A DNA stretch of 64,000 nt from CAYLZW01 sp964388085 (GCA_964388085.1 CAYLZW010000004.1:1-64000); one strand, 5' to 3'. Counted from the stretch's first letter, positions 43,818-53,165 are shown. Program-made: numbers and translations. The notes: generated from the letters alone by a model not told the origin.

Positions 43818-45743
43818 TCAGCGCCGCTCGCCGAGCTCCCGCTCGAGCACGCGCTGCGCCAGCGCGACCATGTCGCCCTCGGTGACGATGCCGACGAGGC
43901 GCTCGCCCTTTACCACCGGCAGGCAGCCGACGCGGTGCTCGCGCATGGTGCGGATGGCGTCGAGCGTCTTCGTGTCGGGCCCCACGGTGACGAGGCCGCG
44001 CACCATGATGTCGCCGACGGTGAGCGGCGCGCCATCACGGCCCTTGGACGTCGCCCCGCGCGCGACCAGCTTCAAGAGGTCTCGGTGGGAGATGATGCCG
44101 ACCAGGTGTCCGTCCTTGTCCTCGACGGGGATGTGTCGGACGCGCTCCCACTCCATGACGCTGGCCGCGAGATCCACGAGGTCCTCGGCGTGCACGGTGA
44201 AGACCTCGGCCGTCATGAACTGGCCGACCGTCTCGTAGCTGCGGCGCCACTCGTTGGCCGATTCCGTGCGCGCCAGCGGCCAGGTGTGCACCGGGCCGCC
44301 CGTCCACTGGTGCTCGAGGGTGCTCGCCGTGAGCGCGCGCATGCGGCTCGCGCGCGACATCTCGGGCGGCATGGCCGACAGCGACGAGAGCGCCCACTGC
44401 GCGCCGGTCTGCTCCTTGTCGACGCGCTGCTCGACGACGCCGAGGTAGCGATCGAGGTCGCTCTGATCGACGCCCGCGGTCGCGAGCCCCGCGCGCGCGA
44501 GCGGCAAGAGCTCGTTCAGGATGAGCTCGCTCGCCGGCACCCGTCGGCCGCCGAGCCAGGTGAACTGCGCCTTCAGGCCGTCGCGCGCGGCCGAGAAGAA
44601 GTTGTTCTTGGCGTCGTCGAAGTCCATCTTGGCGCGCACGTCGCCGTGCTCCTCGATGAAGCCGCTCATGAGCCCGTAGTAGAAGGCCGCGTTGGCGACC
44701 TCGTCGAGGATGGTCGGCCCCGCCGGCAGCACGCGGTTCTCGACGCGCAGGTGCGGCTTGTTGTCGGTGATGCCGTAGCAGGCGCGGTTCCAGCGGTACA
44801 CGGTGCCGTTGTGCAGCCTGAGCGCCTTCAGGGCCGGCGGCACCCCGCGCTCGACGCTCTCCATGGGGCGCTCGGTCGCCTCGGTGTTCAGCACCACGCG
44901 AAAGCGCGCGATGTCCTCGCGGAAGATCTCGATCACCGAGTCCTGCACCCAGCGATCGCCGAAGCTGACGCGCGGCCGGTGCCCCCGCGCCTGCTTGGCG
45001 CTCGAGCGCTCGTCGACGGACTGCTGAAACAAGCCCACGCGCGTCTCGCGCCACAGGCGCTGCCCGAGCAGCGTCGGGCTGTTCACGGCGGCGGCCAGCA
45101 CCGGCGCCGTCACCGCCTGCGCGATGTTGTAGAGCTTGGCGAACTCGAGCGGCGCGAGCTGGAAGTGGATCTGGAAGCTCGTGTTGCAGGCCTCGAGCAT
45201 GACGTTGTCGTGCGTCATCTCGAGCTCGTCGAGCCCCTCGAGCGCCACGCGGAAGGCGCCGCCCTTCAGCTCGAGCAGCGCCTTGTTGAGCGCGAAGTAG
45301 CGCGGCGCCGGCGTCATGTTGTCGAGGCCGAGGTCCTCGCTGCGCAGCGTCGGCAGGATGCCGGTCAGCAGGATGTCCGCGCCGTGCTCCGCCGCGGCCG
45401 CGCGCGCGAGCGCCAGCAGATCGCGCAGCTCGCTCTCGAGCTCGCGCAGGCAGGCGGCGCCGAACACGCGCGGCGCGCAATTGGCCTCGAGGTTGAAGCG
45501 CGCGAGCTCGGTGGTGAAGCTCGGGTGGTCGAGCGTCTCGAGCACCGCGGTCGCGACCGGCGCGGCGCGCAGGTCTTCGTCGACGAGGAACATCTCCTGC
45601 TCGGCGCCGACGCGGCGGATGCCCGTCTCGATGACGTCACCCTCGAGCATGCGCTCGAGCGCCTCCACGTCGTCGAGCAGCGCGCGCGTGAAGGCGCGGC
45701 GCTCATCGTCGTCCCTCGGCTCTCCGACCTCGTGCTGCCCCAC
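43818..45743 (-). CDS. Glutamate-cysteine ligase-like enzyme fused to a CBS pair
   Basis: A 641-residue protein. The first 480 residues are a GCS2-type glutamate-cysteine ligase fold (GAEQEMFLVDEDLRAAPVA, SFTTELARFNLEANC, LEMTHDNVMLEACNTSFQIHFQL, KPHLRVENRVLPAGPT). This family joins Glu with an amine, classically forming gamma-glutamylcysteine. From about residue 510 two CBS domains follow (MTAEVFTVHAEDLVDLAASVMEWERVRHIPVED, and IMVRGLVTVGPDTKTLDAIRTMREHRVGCLPVVKG). CBS pairs bind adenine nucleotides and regulate the attached enzyme. The fusion is not one I recall as standard for this family. The actual substrate could differ from cysteine. Confidence 0.85.
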   Translation of the reverse strand: MGQHEVGEPRDDDERRAFTRALLDDVEALERMLEGDVIETGIRRVGAEQEMFLVDEDLRAAPVATAVLETLDHPSFTTELARFNLEANCAPRVFGAACLRELESELRDLLALARAAAAEHGADILLTGILPTLRSEDLGLDNMTPAPRYFALNKALLELKGGAFRVALEGLDELEMTHDNVMLEACNTSFQIHFQLAPLEFAKLYNIAQAVTAPVLAAAVNSPTLLGQRLWRETRVGLFQQSVDERSSAKQARGHRPRVSFGDRWVQDSVIEIFREDIARFRVVLNTEATERPMESVERGVPPALKALRLHNGTVYRWNRACYGITDNKPHLRVENRVLPAGPTILDEVANAAFYYGLMSGFIEEHGDVRAKMDFDDAKNNFFSAARDGLKAQFTWLGGRRVPASELILNELLPLARAGLATAGVDQSDLDRYLGVVEQRVDKEQTGAQWALSSLSAMPPEMSRASRMRALTASTLEHQWTGGPVHTWPLARTESANEWRRSYETVGQFMTAEVFTVHAEDLVDLAASVMEWERVRHIPVEDKDGHLVGIISHRDLLKLVARGATSKGRDGAPLTVGDIMVRGLVTVGPDTKTLDAIRTMREHRVGCLPVVKGERLVGIVTEGDMVALAQRVLERELGERR

Positions 45744-45842
45744 GCTCCGTCCCGTCCGCCCAGCTACGGCGAACGGACCCTGTACACAGATTCAGCGGGG
45801 CAGCGAAGGGGGAGCGCGTGGCGCTTCGCTCGAAGCGGCGCC

Positions 45843-47186
45843 TCAGTCGCGGTCGCGGCGCACGACCTTGCCGCGCTTGTTCGCCTTGGCTTGCGAGGCG
45901 CGGCCCTTTGCGCGCTCGACGCGAGCGTCGCGAGCCATCTTTGCGATGTCGAAGCCGAACCAGCCCGCGACCTCCTTGAAGGCGCGCGCGGCCGCGTAGT
46001 GCTGCTCGATGGTCTCGGAGATGTTCTTCGCGTTCGCGAGCATGCCGTCGTCGAAGGGCAGCGCGCCGTCGATGACCTCGAGGTCGAAGCTGGCGTTCTT
46101 GTACAGCGTGATGTTGACCAGCGCGTTCGCGCTGCGGTTCGCGTGATCGACGACGCGCACGGGCACCTTCGAGAGCGTCAGCGGGAACAGCTCCTTGGTG
46201 TACTTGAGGCCGACCAGGCAGCGGCCCTCGAGGTGCCCGATGGCGACGCGCACGCCGCGCGGCTCGTCGACGTTCATCTGCAGCACGGAGGCGGGCAGCG
46301 CGAACTCGACCGGGCCGGCGCGCTCGACGCCGCCGCGACGACGGGAGACCACCTGGCTGACGCCCTCGAGGTAGTCGCCGAGCGACGGGCGCGCCTCGAA
46401 GGGCATCAGCACGGTGGGCACGACGGTGACCCAGTCGTTGATGGGCCGATCGAAGCGGACATCGACCTTCTTGCCGATCCCGTCCTTGGTGCACGCGTAC
46501 ACGGACTCGGGATCGCCCTGCTTGGCCTCGGCGCGCGCGGTGCCGCCCCCTTCGCCGCCGCCCTTGCCGCCCTTGCCCTGCCGCGACTCGCCAGCGGCCC
46601 CAGCGCGCGCGCTCCGCTCGGCCGCCCGGCGACGAAGCTCGGCGATGCGCTGCGCGTTCCGGTGGCGGCGGGCGCGCAGATCGGCGACGCGCGAGCGGGA
46701 CGTGCGTGGACGATCGGGCTGCACCCGTTGCGGCGCGTCCTCGCGAGCGGCGGGCGGCGCGCTCTGCACCGGCGGCGGCCGCTCCTCGTGCGCCGGCGGG
46801 GTGGGCTCGGCGGGAGGCGCGGGGGGGGCCTCGTCCTCGATGGCGGTCTCGTCCGCGTCGGCGAGCGCGTCCTCGTGGCCGGAGGGGGCGAGCTCCTCAC
46901 GGTCACTCTCCGGCCCCTCCGGCTCGGGCGCGGCGGCCGGCCCCTCCTTGTTGATGACGTCGACCGGCAAGAGCTCGGGCGGCGCGTAGGCGAACAGCTC
47001 GAGGGTGGACAGCGCCTGCCGGTCGGCGACGAGCCGGCCGAGCAGCGGCAGCGTAACGTGCACCGCCAGCGACAGCGCCACGGCCGTCGTCACGCACAAG
47101 ACCTTCACGACGTGCTTCCGAGCGACGTGTCGGTTCGCGGCGCGCGCCTTCGGGGAAATCTCGGAAACAGCCACCAAGGGAAGCAT
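45843..47186 (-). CDS. TonB-like envelope protein with proline-rich linker
   Basis: A 447-residue protein starting at the ATG at 47186. It has an N-terminal signal anchor (VVKVLCVTTAVALSLAVHVTLPLL, about 26-50). A long Pro/Glu/Ala linker (about 75-160) and an Arg-rich stretch (RRHRNAQRIAELRRRAAERSARAG) follow. After a Gly-rich segment, a C-terminal globular region starts with YACTKDGIGKKVDVRFDRPINDW (about 240 on). The order of anchor, periplasm-spanning proline linker and globular end is that of TonB-like or gliding-motility proteins. The C-terminal domain is not a recognised TonB_C. Its partner is unknown; the divergent neighbour is peptide deformylase. Confidence 0.6.
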   Translation of the reverse strand: MLPLVAVSEISPKARAANRHVARKHVVKVLCVTTAVALSLAVHVTLPLLGRLVADRQALSTLELFAYAPPELLPVDVINKEGPAAAPEPEGPESDREELAPSGHEDALADADETAIEDEAPPAPPAEPTPPAHEERPPPVQSAPPAAREDAPQRVQPDRPRTSRSRVADLRARRHRNAQRIAELRRRAAERSARAGAAGESRQGKGGKGGGEGGGTARAEAKQGDPESVYACTKDGIGKKVDVRFDRPINDWVTVVPTVLMPFEARPSLGDYLEGVSQVVSRRRGGVERAGPVEFALPASVLQMNVDEPRGVRVAIGHLEGRCLVGLKYTKELFPLTLSKVPVRVVDHANRSANALVNITLYKNASFDLEVIDGALPFDDGMLANAKNISETIEQHYAAARAFKEVAGWFGFDIAKMARDARVERAKGRASQAKANKRGKVVRRDRD

Positions 47187-47352
47187 AGTCCTCGGACGAG
47201 CCTGGCAGCCGTCGCATTCGCTGCCGTTCCCAGGCTGTGACACCGCGTACGCCGCGCGGGTTCGCGGAAGGGTGCCCTAGGGCCCGCTGCTGGCTGGCGC
47301 GCAGGGGTTTCAACCCCTAGATTGGGGATCTGACACCCTCCTGGAGACGACG
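47187..47352. promoter_or_regulatory. Divergent promoter region with hairpin upstream of def
   Basis: Between the TonB-like gene and def. GGGGTT-TC-AACCCC (47304-47317), followed by another GGGG run at 47324, could form alternative stems 35-50 bases before the def start. GGAG lies at 47341-47347. The role is unproven. Confidence 0.45.
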
Positions 47353-47901
47353 ATGATCCGCGAGATCCTGATCTGGCCAGATCCCCGGCTGGCGCAGACC
47401 TCCGAGCCCGTAGCCGCGATCGATGACGAGATCAGGACGCTCGTGGCCGACATGCTCGAGACCATGTACGACGCCGACGGCGTAGGCCTCGCGGCCCCCC
47501 AGGTGGGCGTGCACAAGCGCGTCATCGTCATCGACATCTACGGCGCCGAGGCCGACCGCCCGTCGGGCGAAGAGCCCATGGTGCTCATCAACCCCGTGTT
47601 CGAGCGGGCCGAGGGGGAGCTCTCCTGGGAAGAGGGCTGCCTGTCGGTCCCCGGCGAGAGCGGCGTCATCACGCGCGCGTCCGACGTGCGCGTGCGCTAC
47701 CTCGACCTCGACGGCAAGGAGCAGGTGCTCGAGGCGGACGGCTTGAAGGCCGTCGCGCTGCAGCACGAGTGCGACCACCTCGAGGGGAAGCTCTTCGTCG
47801 ACTACCTGAGCCGGCTGAAGCGGAACGTCATCAAGCGGAAGATGATGAAGCTGAAGGCCGAGCGGGAGGCGGAGGGCCGGGAAGAGGCCGGCGCGGCCTG
47901 A
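47353..47901 (+). CDS. def: Peptide deformylase
   Basis: A 182-residue enzyme that removes the N-formyl group from new proteins. All three metalloenzyme motifs are intact: GVGLAAPQVG (about 44-53), EGCLSVPGE (about 97, Cys metal ligand) and QHECDHLEGKLF (about 137, two His ligands and catalytic Glu). The C-terminal Lys/Arg/Glu-rich helix is longer than the Escherichia coli form but common in other groups. It has a Shine-Dalgarno site upstream. The usual neighbour fmt is not present here. Confidence 0.97.
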   Translation: MIREILIWPDPRLAQTSEPVAAIDDEIRTLVADMLETMYDADGVGLAAPQVGVHKRVIVIDIYGAEADRPSGEEPMVLINPVFERAEGELSWEEGCLSVPGESGVITRASDVRVRYLDLDGKEQVLEADGLKAVALQHECDHLEGKLFVDYLSRLKRNVIKRKMMKLKAEREAEGREEAGAA

Positions 47902-47944
47902 TCCCTCCGGCCCTCGACGTCACCGAGCACCGAGGTCGTCCGGG

Positions 47945-49915
47945 CTAGTGCCGTCGACGACGGAACAGCAGCCCGAGGCCGAGCAGTCCCGCGAGCGCGA
48001 AGCCCCGCGTCGGGTCGCCCGACTCCGAGTCGCCGCCGATGACGACGCAGGTGCAGCTCTGTGCGACCTCACCGTTCGCGAGCTGCGGGCTGAGCGAGAC
48101 GCGCTCGACGTCATCGTTTTGCGCCGGCGCGAGGGGCGCCTCGCTCGTGCCCGGGCCCGACTCGTCGACCGGTTCAGTCGGTTCCTCGTCCTTGGGATCC
48201 TCGGGCTCCTCGACGGGCGGCTCCTCGACGGGCGGCTCCTCGACGACGAGGGCGACCAGGGCGAGCTCGACGCGCTGGGCGCTGCCGGCGGCGACGGTGC
48301 GGGTGAGCTCGAGGGGCTCGTAGCCCTCGGCGGCCGCCGTGATGGTGAGCGCGCCGGCGTTCACGGAGAACTCGACCTCGCCGGCCGCGTTCGTCTGCGC
48401 CGGATCGGCGCCCGTGACCTGCACTGTGGCGCTCTCGATGGCCGCGTTGGTAGCGGAGTCGAACACGTGCGCGGTGACGTCCGCGCTCGTGACGGCGGGC
48501 GCGATGCCGATGGACGCCCAGGGCGCGCCGCCGGCGGTGACCTGCACCTCGCGGGACGCCGGCGCGTAGCCGTCACGGGTGGCGGTGATGGTGTAGGTGC
48601 CGGGGTTCAACGTGAAGGACCAGTAGGCGTCACCCGCGCGCGCCGTCGTCGACTGGCCGTTGCTGGTGCTGATGGTGGTGCCGGCGAGGCGCGCGCCGAG
48701 GTCCGCGGACTGGCTCGCGTCCGTCGTCACGCCGAGGTCCCACACGACGCCCTGCACCTTGCCGGTCGTCGGCGCCGCGCTGCCGTTCAGCGCGATGCTG
48801 CGCAGCTCCCCGAGCTTGGCGTGCAGGTTGTTGCCGGGGCAGGCGGTGGACTGACCGGGGTTGTCGCGGTGGCCCATCAGCGTCGTGGTGCCCGACATCG
48901 AGGGCGTGCGCAGCGTGATGCCGTAGAGGCTCGCGTTCTTGCCGATGACCTCGCCGCCCTTGTTCAGCATGGCCGCCGGCGGGTTCAGCGGGTCGAGGCC
49001 GTTACAGTCGCTGGTCGGGTGGAAGCAGCCGACGAAGCTGACGCCGAGGTTGTTGGTGTTCTGTCCGCCGACGTGGGCGCCGAGGCGGTCGGCCTTGCGC
49101 GCCTCCCAGGCCTGGCCGTCCTTGGTGATGAGGAAGTGGTAGCCGATGTCGCACCAGCCGCGCGAGTCCATGTGGAAGTTCTGGATCTGGCGGATGCGGC
49201 CGGCGTAGCTGCCGCTGTACTTCGTCGACGGACCGGCCGTGTGGTGCACGCTGATCTTCGTCTTGGTCGGGTTCGACGAGCAGCTCGTCGAGCGCGCTCC
49301 CCAGGCGCTGCGCGGGTTGACGCCGGAGATGAGCGCTTGCTGCGCGACGGCGGCGCCGCTCACGTCGAGGTCGGCGCCTACCTGCACAGGCCGGGAGGCG
49401 AGCGCGTCGAAGCCGGGATCGCTCACCGCCTCGCCGGGGATGATGAGCGCGTAGGTGATGGCCAGCAGGGCGTCCGCTTCGTCGGCGCCGACGCGCACCT
49501 CGGTGGCGTAGCTCAGCTCCCCGAGCTCGACGTTGGCGACGCGCATCTGGCCCTCGGCCCAGGTGAACACGGCGGGCAGCCACTCGCCGGGCGCGCCCTC
49601 GGCGTCGTAGCCGCGCGCCTCGAGGTGAATGCCGGCGGCCTCGCTGGCGACGTCGAGCATGAAGCCGACCCGCGTGCCGCCGCCCTCGCTCTCGAGCAGC
49701 GGAGACACGTAGTAGCCCTGCTGGAAGGAGAAGGCCTCCTTCAGGAACTGCCCGGAGTAGGTCAGCTCGGCGTGATCGTCGTCGCCGTGCAGCCTCGGCT
49801 CGGGCGCGAACCCCCCGCAGGCGAGCGGCAGGGCGAGCAAGGCCAGCGCGCCGAGGCGAGCGCCGGCGTTCAGCAGCGAGGAGCGGACCGGGCGGTTGCG
49901 AGCGACGACGTTCAT
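47945..49915 (-). CDS. PGRP-type N-acetylmuramoyl-L-alanine amidase with MYXO-CTERM tail
   Basis: A 656-residue exported amidase. The ATG at 49915 is chosen; the signal ends with LLALPLACGG. Residues 20-190 form a beta-rich N-terminal domain. The catalytic PGRP/Amidase_2 domain covers about 215-375 and has its zinc ligands: KISVHHTAGPS (His), GWCDIGYHFLITKDG, then MGHRDNPGQSTACPGNNL (His and Cys). Two carboxypeptidase-regulatory-like domains follow (TYTITATRDGYAPASREV, ALTITAAAEGYEPLEL), then a Pro/Glu linker. The C-terminal MYXO-CTERM-type tail is CTCVV...GFALAGLLGLGLLFRRRR. It cleaves the bond between N-acetylmuramic acid and the peptide stem, and the tail predicts cell-surface sorting. Confidence 0.92.
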   Translation of the reverse strand: MNVVARNRPVRSSLLNAGARLGALALLALPLACGGFAPEPRLHGDDDHAELTYSGQFLKEAFSFQQGYYVSPLLESEGGGTRVGFMLDVASEAAGIHLEARGYDAEGAPGEWLPAVFTWAEGQMRVANVELGELSYATEVRVGADEADALLAITYALIIPGEAVSDPGFDALASRPVQVGADLDVSGAAVAQQALISGVNPRSAWGARSTSCSSNPTKTKISVHHTAGPSTKYSGSYAGRIRQIQNFHMDSRGWCDIGYHFLITKDGQAWEARKADRLGAHVGGQNTNNLGVSFVGCFHPTSDCNGLDPLNPPAAMLNKGGEVIGKNASLYGITLRTPSMSGTTTLMGHRDNPGQSTACPGNNLHAKLGELRSIALNGSAAPTTGKVQGVVWDLGVTTDASQSADLGARLAGTTISTSNGQSTTARAGDAYWSFTLNPGTYTITATRDGYAPASREVQVTAGGAPWASIGIAPAVTSADVTAHVFDSATNAAIESATVQVTGADPAQTNAAGEVEFSVNAGALTITAAAEGYEPLELTRTVAAGSAQRVELALVALVVEEPPVEEPPVEEPEDPKDEEPTEPVDESGPGTSEAPLAPAQNDDVERVSLSPQLANGEVAQSCTCVVIGGDSESGDPTRGFALAGLLGLGLLFRRRRH

Positions 49916-50035
49916 GGCGACCTCGTAGGAGCACATGTAGGAGGTCTTTGTACCTGCGCGCACAGCAGCCAACGTCGGCCGATCGTCCGACCGCGCGGTC
50001 GTCGTATGGGCGCGTGTCGTATGTGTGCGCTTGTC

Positions 50036-50389
50036 TTACCTGGCCAGGTGCTCGCGCAGCCGATCGCTGACGCGGCCGAGCTCGCGCTGCACATCCGGGA
50101 AGAGCGCCGCGGCCTCCGTCAGGTGGCCGGCTTGCGCGGCGCGCTCGAGCGCTTTGGACGCCGCCGCCAGAGGAAGAGCGCCGAGCGTGGACGCCGCGCC
50201 CTTCAGGGTGTGCGCCTCGCGCTCTAGCGCCTCTCGGTCACCGGCCGCGAGCGCTTCGCGGGCGCGCTCGATGCGCTCTTCGTTGTCGTCGAGGAAGGCC
50301 TGCAGGAGGCGCCGCTCGAACGCCTCGTCTCCGAGCGTGTTCGCACGGATGGCCTCGAAGTCTACGACGAGCTCTTCGCTGGCGTTCAT
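50036..50389 (-). CDS. Hpt-domain phosphotransfer protein
   Basis: A 117-residue protein consisting of one Hpt four-helix domain. The phosphorylatable His is in REAHTLKGAASTLGALPL (about 57-63), the standard H-x-L-K-G motif. FLDDNEERIERAREALAAGDREAL is the preceding helix pair. Such modules relay phosphate between hybrid kinases and response regulators. No kinase lies beside it, as is common for myxobacterial orphan signalling genes. Start at ATG 50389. Confidence 0.9.
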   Translation of the reverse strand: MNASEELVVDFEAIRANTLGDEAFERRLLQAFLDDNEERIERAREALAAGDREALEREAHTLKGAASTLGALPLAAASKALERAAQAGHLTEAAALFPDVQRELGRVSDRLREHLAR

Positions 50390-50527
50390 GCGTCCCCTGC
50401 CCCGCCCTTCGTCATACCGCGCTTGTCGACGTCCCGACGAGCCCGAAGCGCGCGCAGGGACCGGCCCGGCGTTCGAATGCGACACCCGCCGTCGGCAACG
50501 GCGTCACCGCCTGCTACAGCGCTGCCG

Positions 50528-51406
50528 ATGACGCCGCCTGTCGCTCGCGATGTGTACGCACGAGACCTGCGCCTACGCCTCTGGGACCACGGCGGGGAGG
50601 GCCCGGTCGTGCTCTGCCTGCACGGCTACCTCGACACCGGCCGCAGCTTCGACGCGGTGGCCGCCGCGCTGCGCGCGCAAGGCTCGGACGCGCGCGTGCT
50701 CTGCCTCGACTGGCGCGGACACGGAGAGAGCGCGGAGGTCGGCGCCGGCGGCAGCTATCACCTGCTCGACCACCTGAAGGACCTCGCCGCCGTCGTCGCC
50801 GCCGTCGCCCTCGAGCCGGCCATCGGACGCGCCCCGGCGCTCATCGTCGCGCACTCCATGGGCGGCAACGTCGCGCTCTTGTTCGCGGGCGCCCTCGCGG
50901 AACAGACCGAGCGCTTGCTGCTCGTCGACGCGCTCGGCGCTCCGGCCGAGGCTCCCGAGGAGCAACCCGAGCGGCTGGCCGAGGTGCTGCGCGCCGCACG
51001 GGAGCTGCGGCCTTTCCAGTCGTTCGGCAGCGTCGAGGACGCCATCGCGCGGCTCCGCAGCATGAACGCCGGCCTGAGCGAGCAGGGTGCGCGCCGCATG
51101 GCCGAGCCCGTCTTGCGGCGGACGGCCGACGGCGCGCTGCGCTTTCCCTTCGACCCTCGCCTCAAGGGGCCGACGCCCGTTCGCTGGCCCGAGGAGATGT
51201 GGCTCGCGCTCTGCCGGCGGGTGAGCGCGCGCGTGAAGGTGTTGCGCGCGGAGCACGGCTACCTGCCCGATGACCCCGTCGTGGCCGAGCGCCTCGCCGC
51301 GCTGCGCGCCGAGCTCGAGACGGTCGCGGGCGCTCCACACCACCTGCACGTCGAGCGCCCGGAGGTCATCGCCGCGGCCGTGCGAGGGCTGCTTCGGCAG
51401 AAGTGA
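50528..51406 (+). CDS. Alpha/beta hydrolase
   Basis: A 292-residue alpha/beta-hydrolase-fold enzyme. The oxyanion element HGYLDTGRSF is at about 35-44 and RVLCLDWRGHGES follows. The nucleophile elbow is AHSMGGN (Ser about 119), and the acid is likely in LLVDALGAP or later. The final His is near HHLHVERPE. The start at 50528 is chosen because the longer frame begins with non-hydrolase Arg-rich residues. The substrate is not visible; esterases and haloalkane dehalogenase-like enzymes share these motifs. Confidence 0.88.
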   Translation: MTPPVARDVYARDLRLRLWDHGGEGPVVLCLHGYLDTGRSFDAVAAALRAQGSDARVLCLDWRGHGESAEVGAGGSYHLLDHLKDLAAVVAAVALEPAIGRAPALIVAHSMGGNVALLFAGALAEQTERLLLVDALGAPAEAPEEQPERLAEVLRAARELRPFQSFGSVEDAIARLRSMNAGLSEQGARRMAEPVLRRTADGALRFPFDPRLKGPTPVRWPEEMWLALCRRVSARVKVLRAEHGYLPDDPVVAERLAALRAELETVAGAPHHLHVERPEVIAAAVRGLLRQK

Positions 51407-51653
51407 GGGGGCGGTTTGGATGCCGCGCCTCGACTCCGGCGACGGCGACACCGACGGCGGGAGGCGCGTCTCGGCCGTGTCTCAACTGACACGTCGGATC
51501 GCGCGGGTGACACGTCCCCTGTGCGCAAGAAGCACGCTCGCGAATTTCTGACGCCGCAGAGCACGTGAAATGGCCGCGCCCGTGGATCGAGGAAGATGGC
51601 ATGTCTTCTGCGATAGGCCCTTCGCCCGCGCCGTGGGCGAGTGAGGTCGGACG
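51407..51653. other. 247-base gap with inverted repeats upstream of the mgtE unit
   Basis: No long gene. CGTGTC-TCAACT-GACACG (51477-51494) and a nearby TGACACGTC repeat (51508) form a possible control element. No magnesium riboswitch fold was recognised. Confidence 0.45.
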
Positions 51654-51821
51654 ATGTCTCAGGTCACGAAGTTGAAGATGCCGCTGCCGAAGCCGGTCCC
51701 CGCCGCGTCCGCCACGCTGGAGCTCAGCGACGCGGTCACCTGGCTGAGCGAGCACCTCGGCTACCCGGCGCCTTCGCGGCAGGACTACGAGACGCGCCAC
51801 GGGCTGCGCCGCCGACCCTGA
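51654..51821 (+). CDS. Small 55-residue ORF upstream of mgtE
   Basis: An ATG at 51654 opens a 55-codon frame (MSQVTKLKMPLPKPVPAASATLELSDAVTWLSEHL...). It ends at 51821, 27 bases before the mgtE start. The composition is protein-like with a helical middle (DAVTWLSEHLGYPAPSRQDYETR). It might be a small protein or a leader. There is no homologue I can name and no membrane segment. Confidence 0.4.
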   Translation: MSQVTKLKMPLPKPVPAASATLELSDAVTWLSEHLGYPAPSRQDYETRHGLRRRP

Positions 51822-51848
51822 CCTCGTGAGCACCGGTAGGACCCGCGC

Positions 51849-53165
51849 ATGCCCGTCGCCGGGGAGACGCTCACCGCGGACGACCTGCACGACGCGTGGC
51901 TCGCGCTCTCCCTCGACGAGCGTTCGGAAGGGTTTCAGCTCCTCTCGCGCAGCGACGCCGAAGAGGTCTTCGAGGGGCTGAGCTCGCGGGATCAGGCCGC
52001 GCTGCTCGGCGTCCTGCCCGCGAAGGAGCGCCGCCTGTGGTTGCGCTCGTTGCCGCCCGACGACACCGCCGACCTCTTGCAGGAGGCGCCGCGCGAGGAG
52101 CGGGAGGCGCTGCTCTCGCTGCTCGACGATCCCACGCGCGTGGAGGTGCAAGGCCTGCTCGCCTACGCCGAGGACGTCGCCGGCGGGCTCATGAGCCCCC
52201 GCTTCGCGCGCGCGCGCCCCGACATGAGGGCCGACGAGGCCATCGCCTATCTGCGCCGCCAAGCGCGCGGTGACGTCGAGACCGTCTATTACGTGTACGT
52301 GCTCGACGCGTCCCAGCGCCTGCTCGGCGTCGTCTCCTTTCGCCAACTGTTCGCGGCCAGACCGCACACGCTCATCGAGGAGCTGATGGAGCGCGACCTG
52401 CGCACCGTCAGAGAGGGCACCGATCAGGAGGAGGTGTCCCGCCTCGTCAGCGACAGCGATCTGCTCGCGGTGCCCGTGCTGGACGCGCTCGGCCGCATGC
52501 GCGGTGTCATCACCGTGGACGACGTCGTGGACGTGGTCGAGGAGGAGGCCACCGAGGACGTGCAGCTCATCGGCGGCTCCGAGCCCCTCGACATGCCGTA
52601 CCTCGAGGCCAGCATCTGGCGCGTGCTGCGAAAGCGCGGCGGCTGGCTCGTCGTGCTGCTGCTCGGTCAGATGCTGACCGCCACCGCCATGGGCCGCTTT
52701 CAGGACGAGCTCGCCAGCGCCGTCGTGCTCGCGCTGTTCATCCCGCTGGTCATCTCGTCGGGCGGCAATTCGGGCTCGCAGGCCTCCACGCTCGTCATCC
52801 GCTCGCTCACGACGGGGGAGGCGCGGCTCGCGGACTGGTGGCGGGTATTGCGGCGCGAGCTGCTCATCGGCGCGCTGCTCGGCGGCCTGCTCGGCGTCAT
52901 CGGCTTCGCGCGCGTGGCGCTGTGGGACGCGACCTTCCACAGCTACGGAGAGCACGCGCCGCGCGTGGCCGTCATCGTCGGCGTCAGCCTGCTCGGCGTC
53001 GTGCTGTGGGGCAGCCTGACGGGGGCCATGCTGCCGTTCTTGTTGCGGCGGCTGAAGCTCGACCCGGCCAGCGCGTCGGCGCCGCTCGTGGCCACGATCA
53101 TCGACGTCACCGGCATCGTGCTCTACTTCTCGCTGGCGAGCTTCGTCCTGCGCGGCGCGCTGTGA
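51849..53165 (+). CDS. mgtE: Magnesium transporter MgtE
   Basis: A 438-residue Mg2+ channel. The N-terminal soluble domain (about 1-115) has the MgtE_N superhelix (DAEEVFEGLSSRDQAALLGVLPAKERRLWLRSLPPDDTADLLQEAP). Two CBS domains follow (GLLAYAEDVAGGLMSPRFARA, and VVDVVEEEATEDVQLIGGSEPL at about 240). Then come five transmembrane helices, with the selectivity region GQMLTATAMGRF and LVISSGGNSGSQASTLVIRSL. The last hydrophobic helix ends VLYFSLASFVLRGAL. Mg2+ binding by the cytoplasmic part closes the pore in the known structure. The length matches the family. Confidence 0.95.
   Translation: MPVAGETLTADDLHDAWLALSLDERSEGFQLLSRSDAEEVFEGLSSRDQAALLGVLPAKERRLWLRSLPPDDTADLLQEAPREEREALLSLLDDPTRVEVQGLLAYAEDVAGGLMSPRFARARPDMRADEAIAYLRRQARGDVETVYYVYVLDASQRLLGVVSFRQLFAARPHTLIEELMERDLRTVREGTDQEEVSRLVSDSDLLAVPVLDALGRMRGVITVDDVVDVVEEEATEDVQLIGGSEPLDMPYLEASIWRVLRKRGGWLVVLLLGQMLTATAMGRFQDELASAVVLALFIPLVISSGGNSGSQASTLVIRSLTTGEARLADWWRVLRRELLIGALLGGLLGVIGFARVALWDATFHSYGEHAPRVAVIVGVSLLGVVLWGSLTGAMLPFLLRRLKLDPASASAPLVATIIDVTGIVLYFSLASFVLRGAL

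Noticed and set aside
43773..47240. A 1155-codon plus-strand frame
   Set aside because: It is a shadow of the GCS2-CBS and TonB-like genes, which have recognisable domains on the minus strand.
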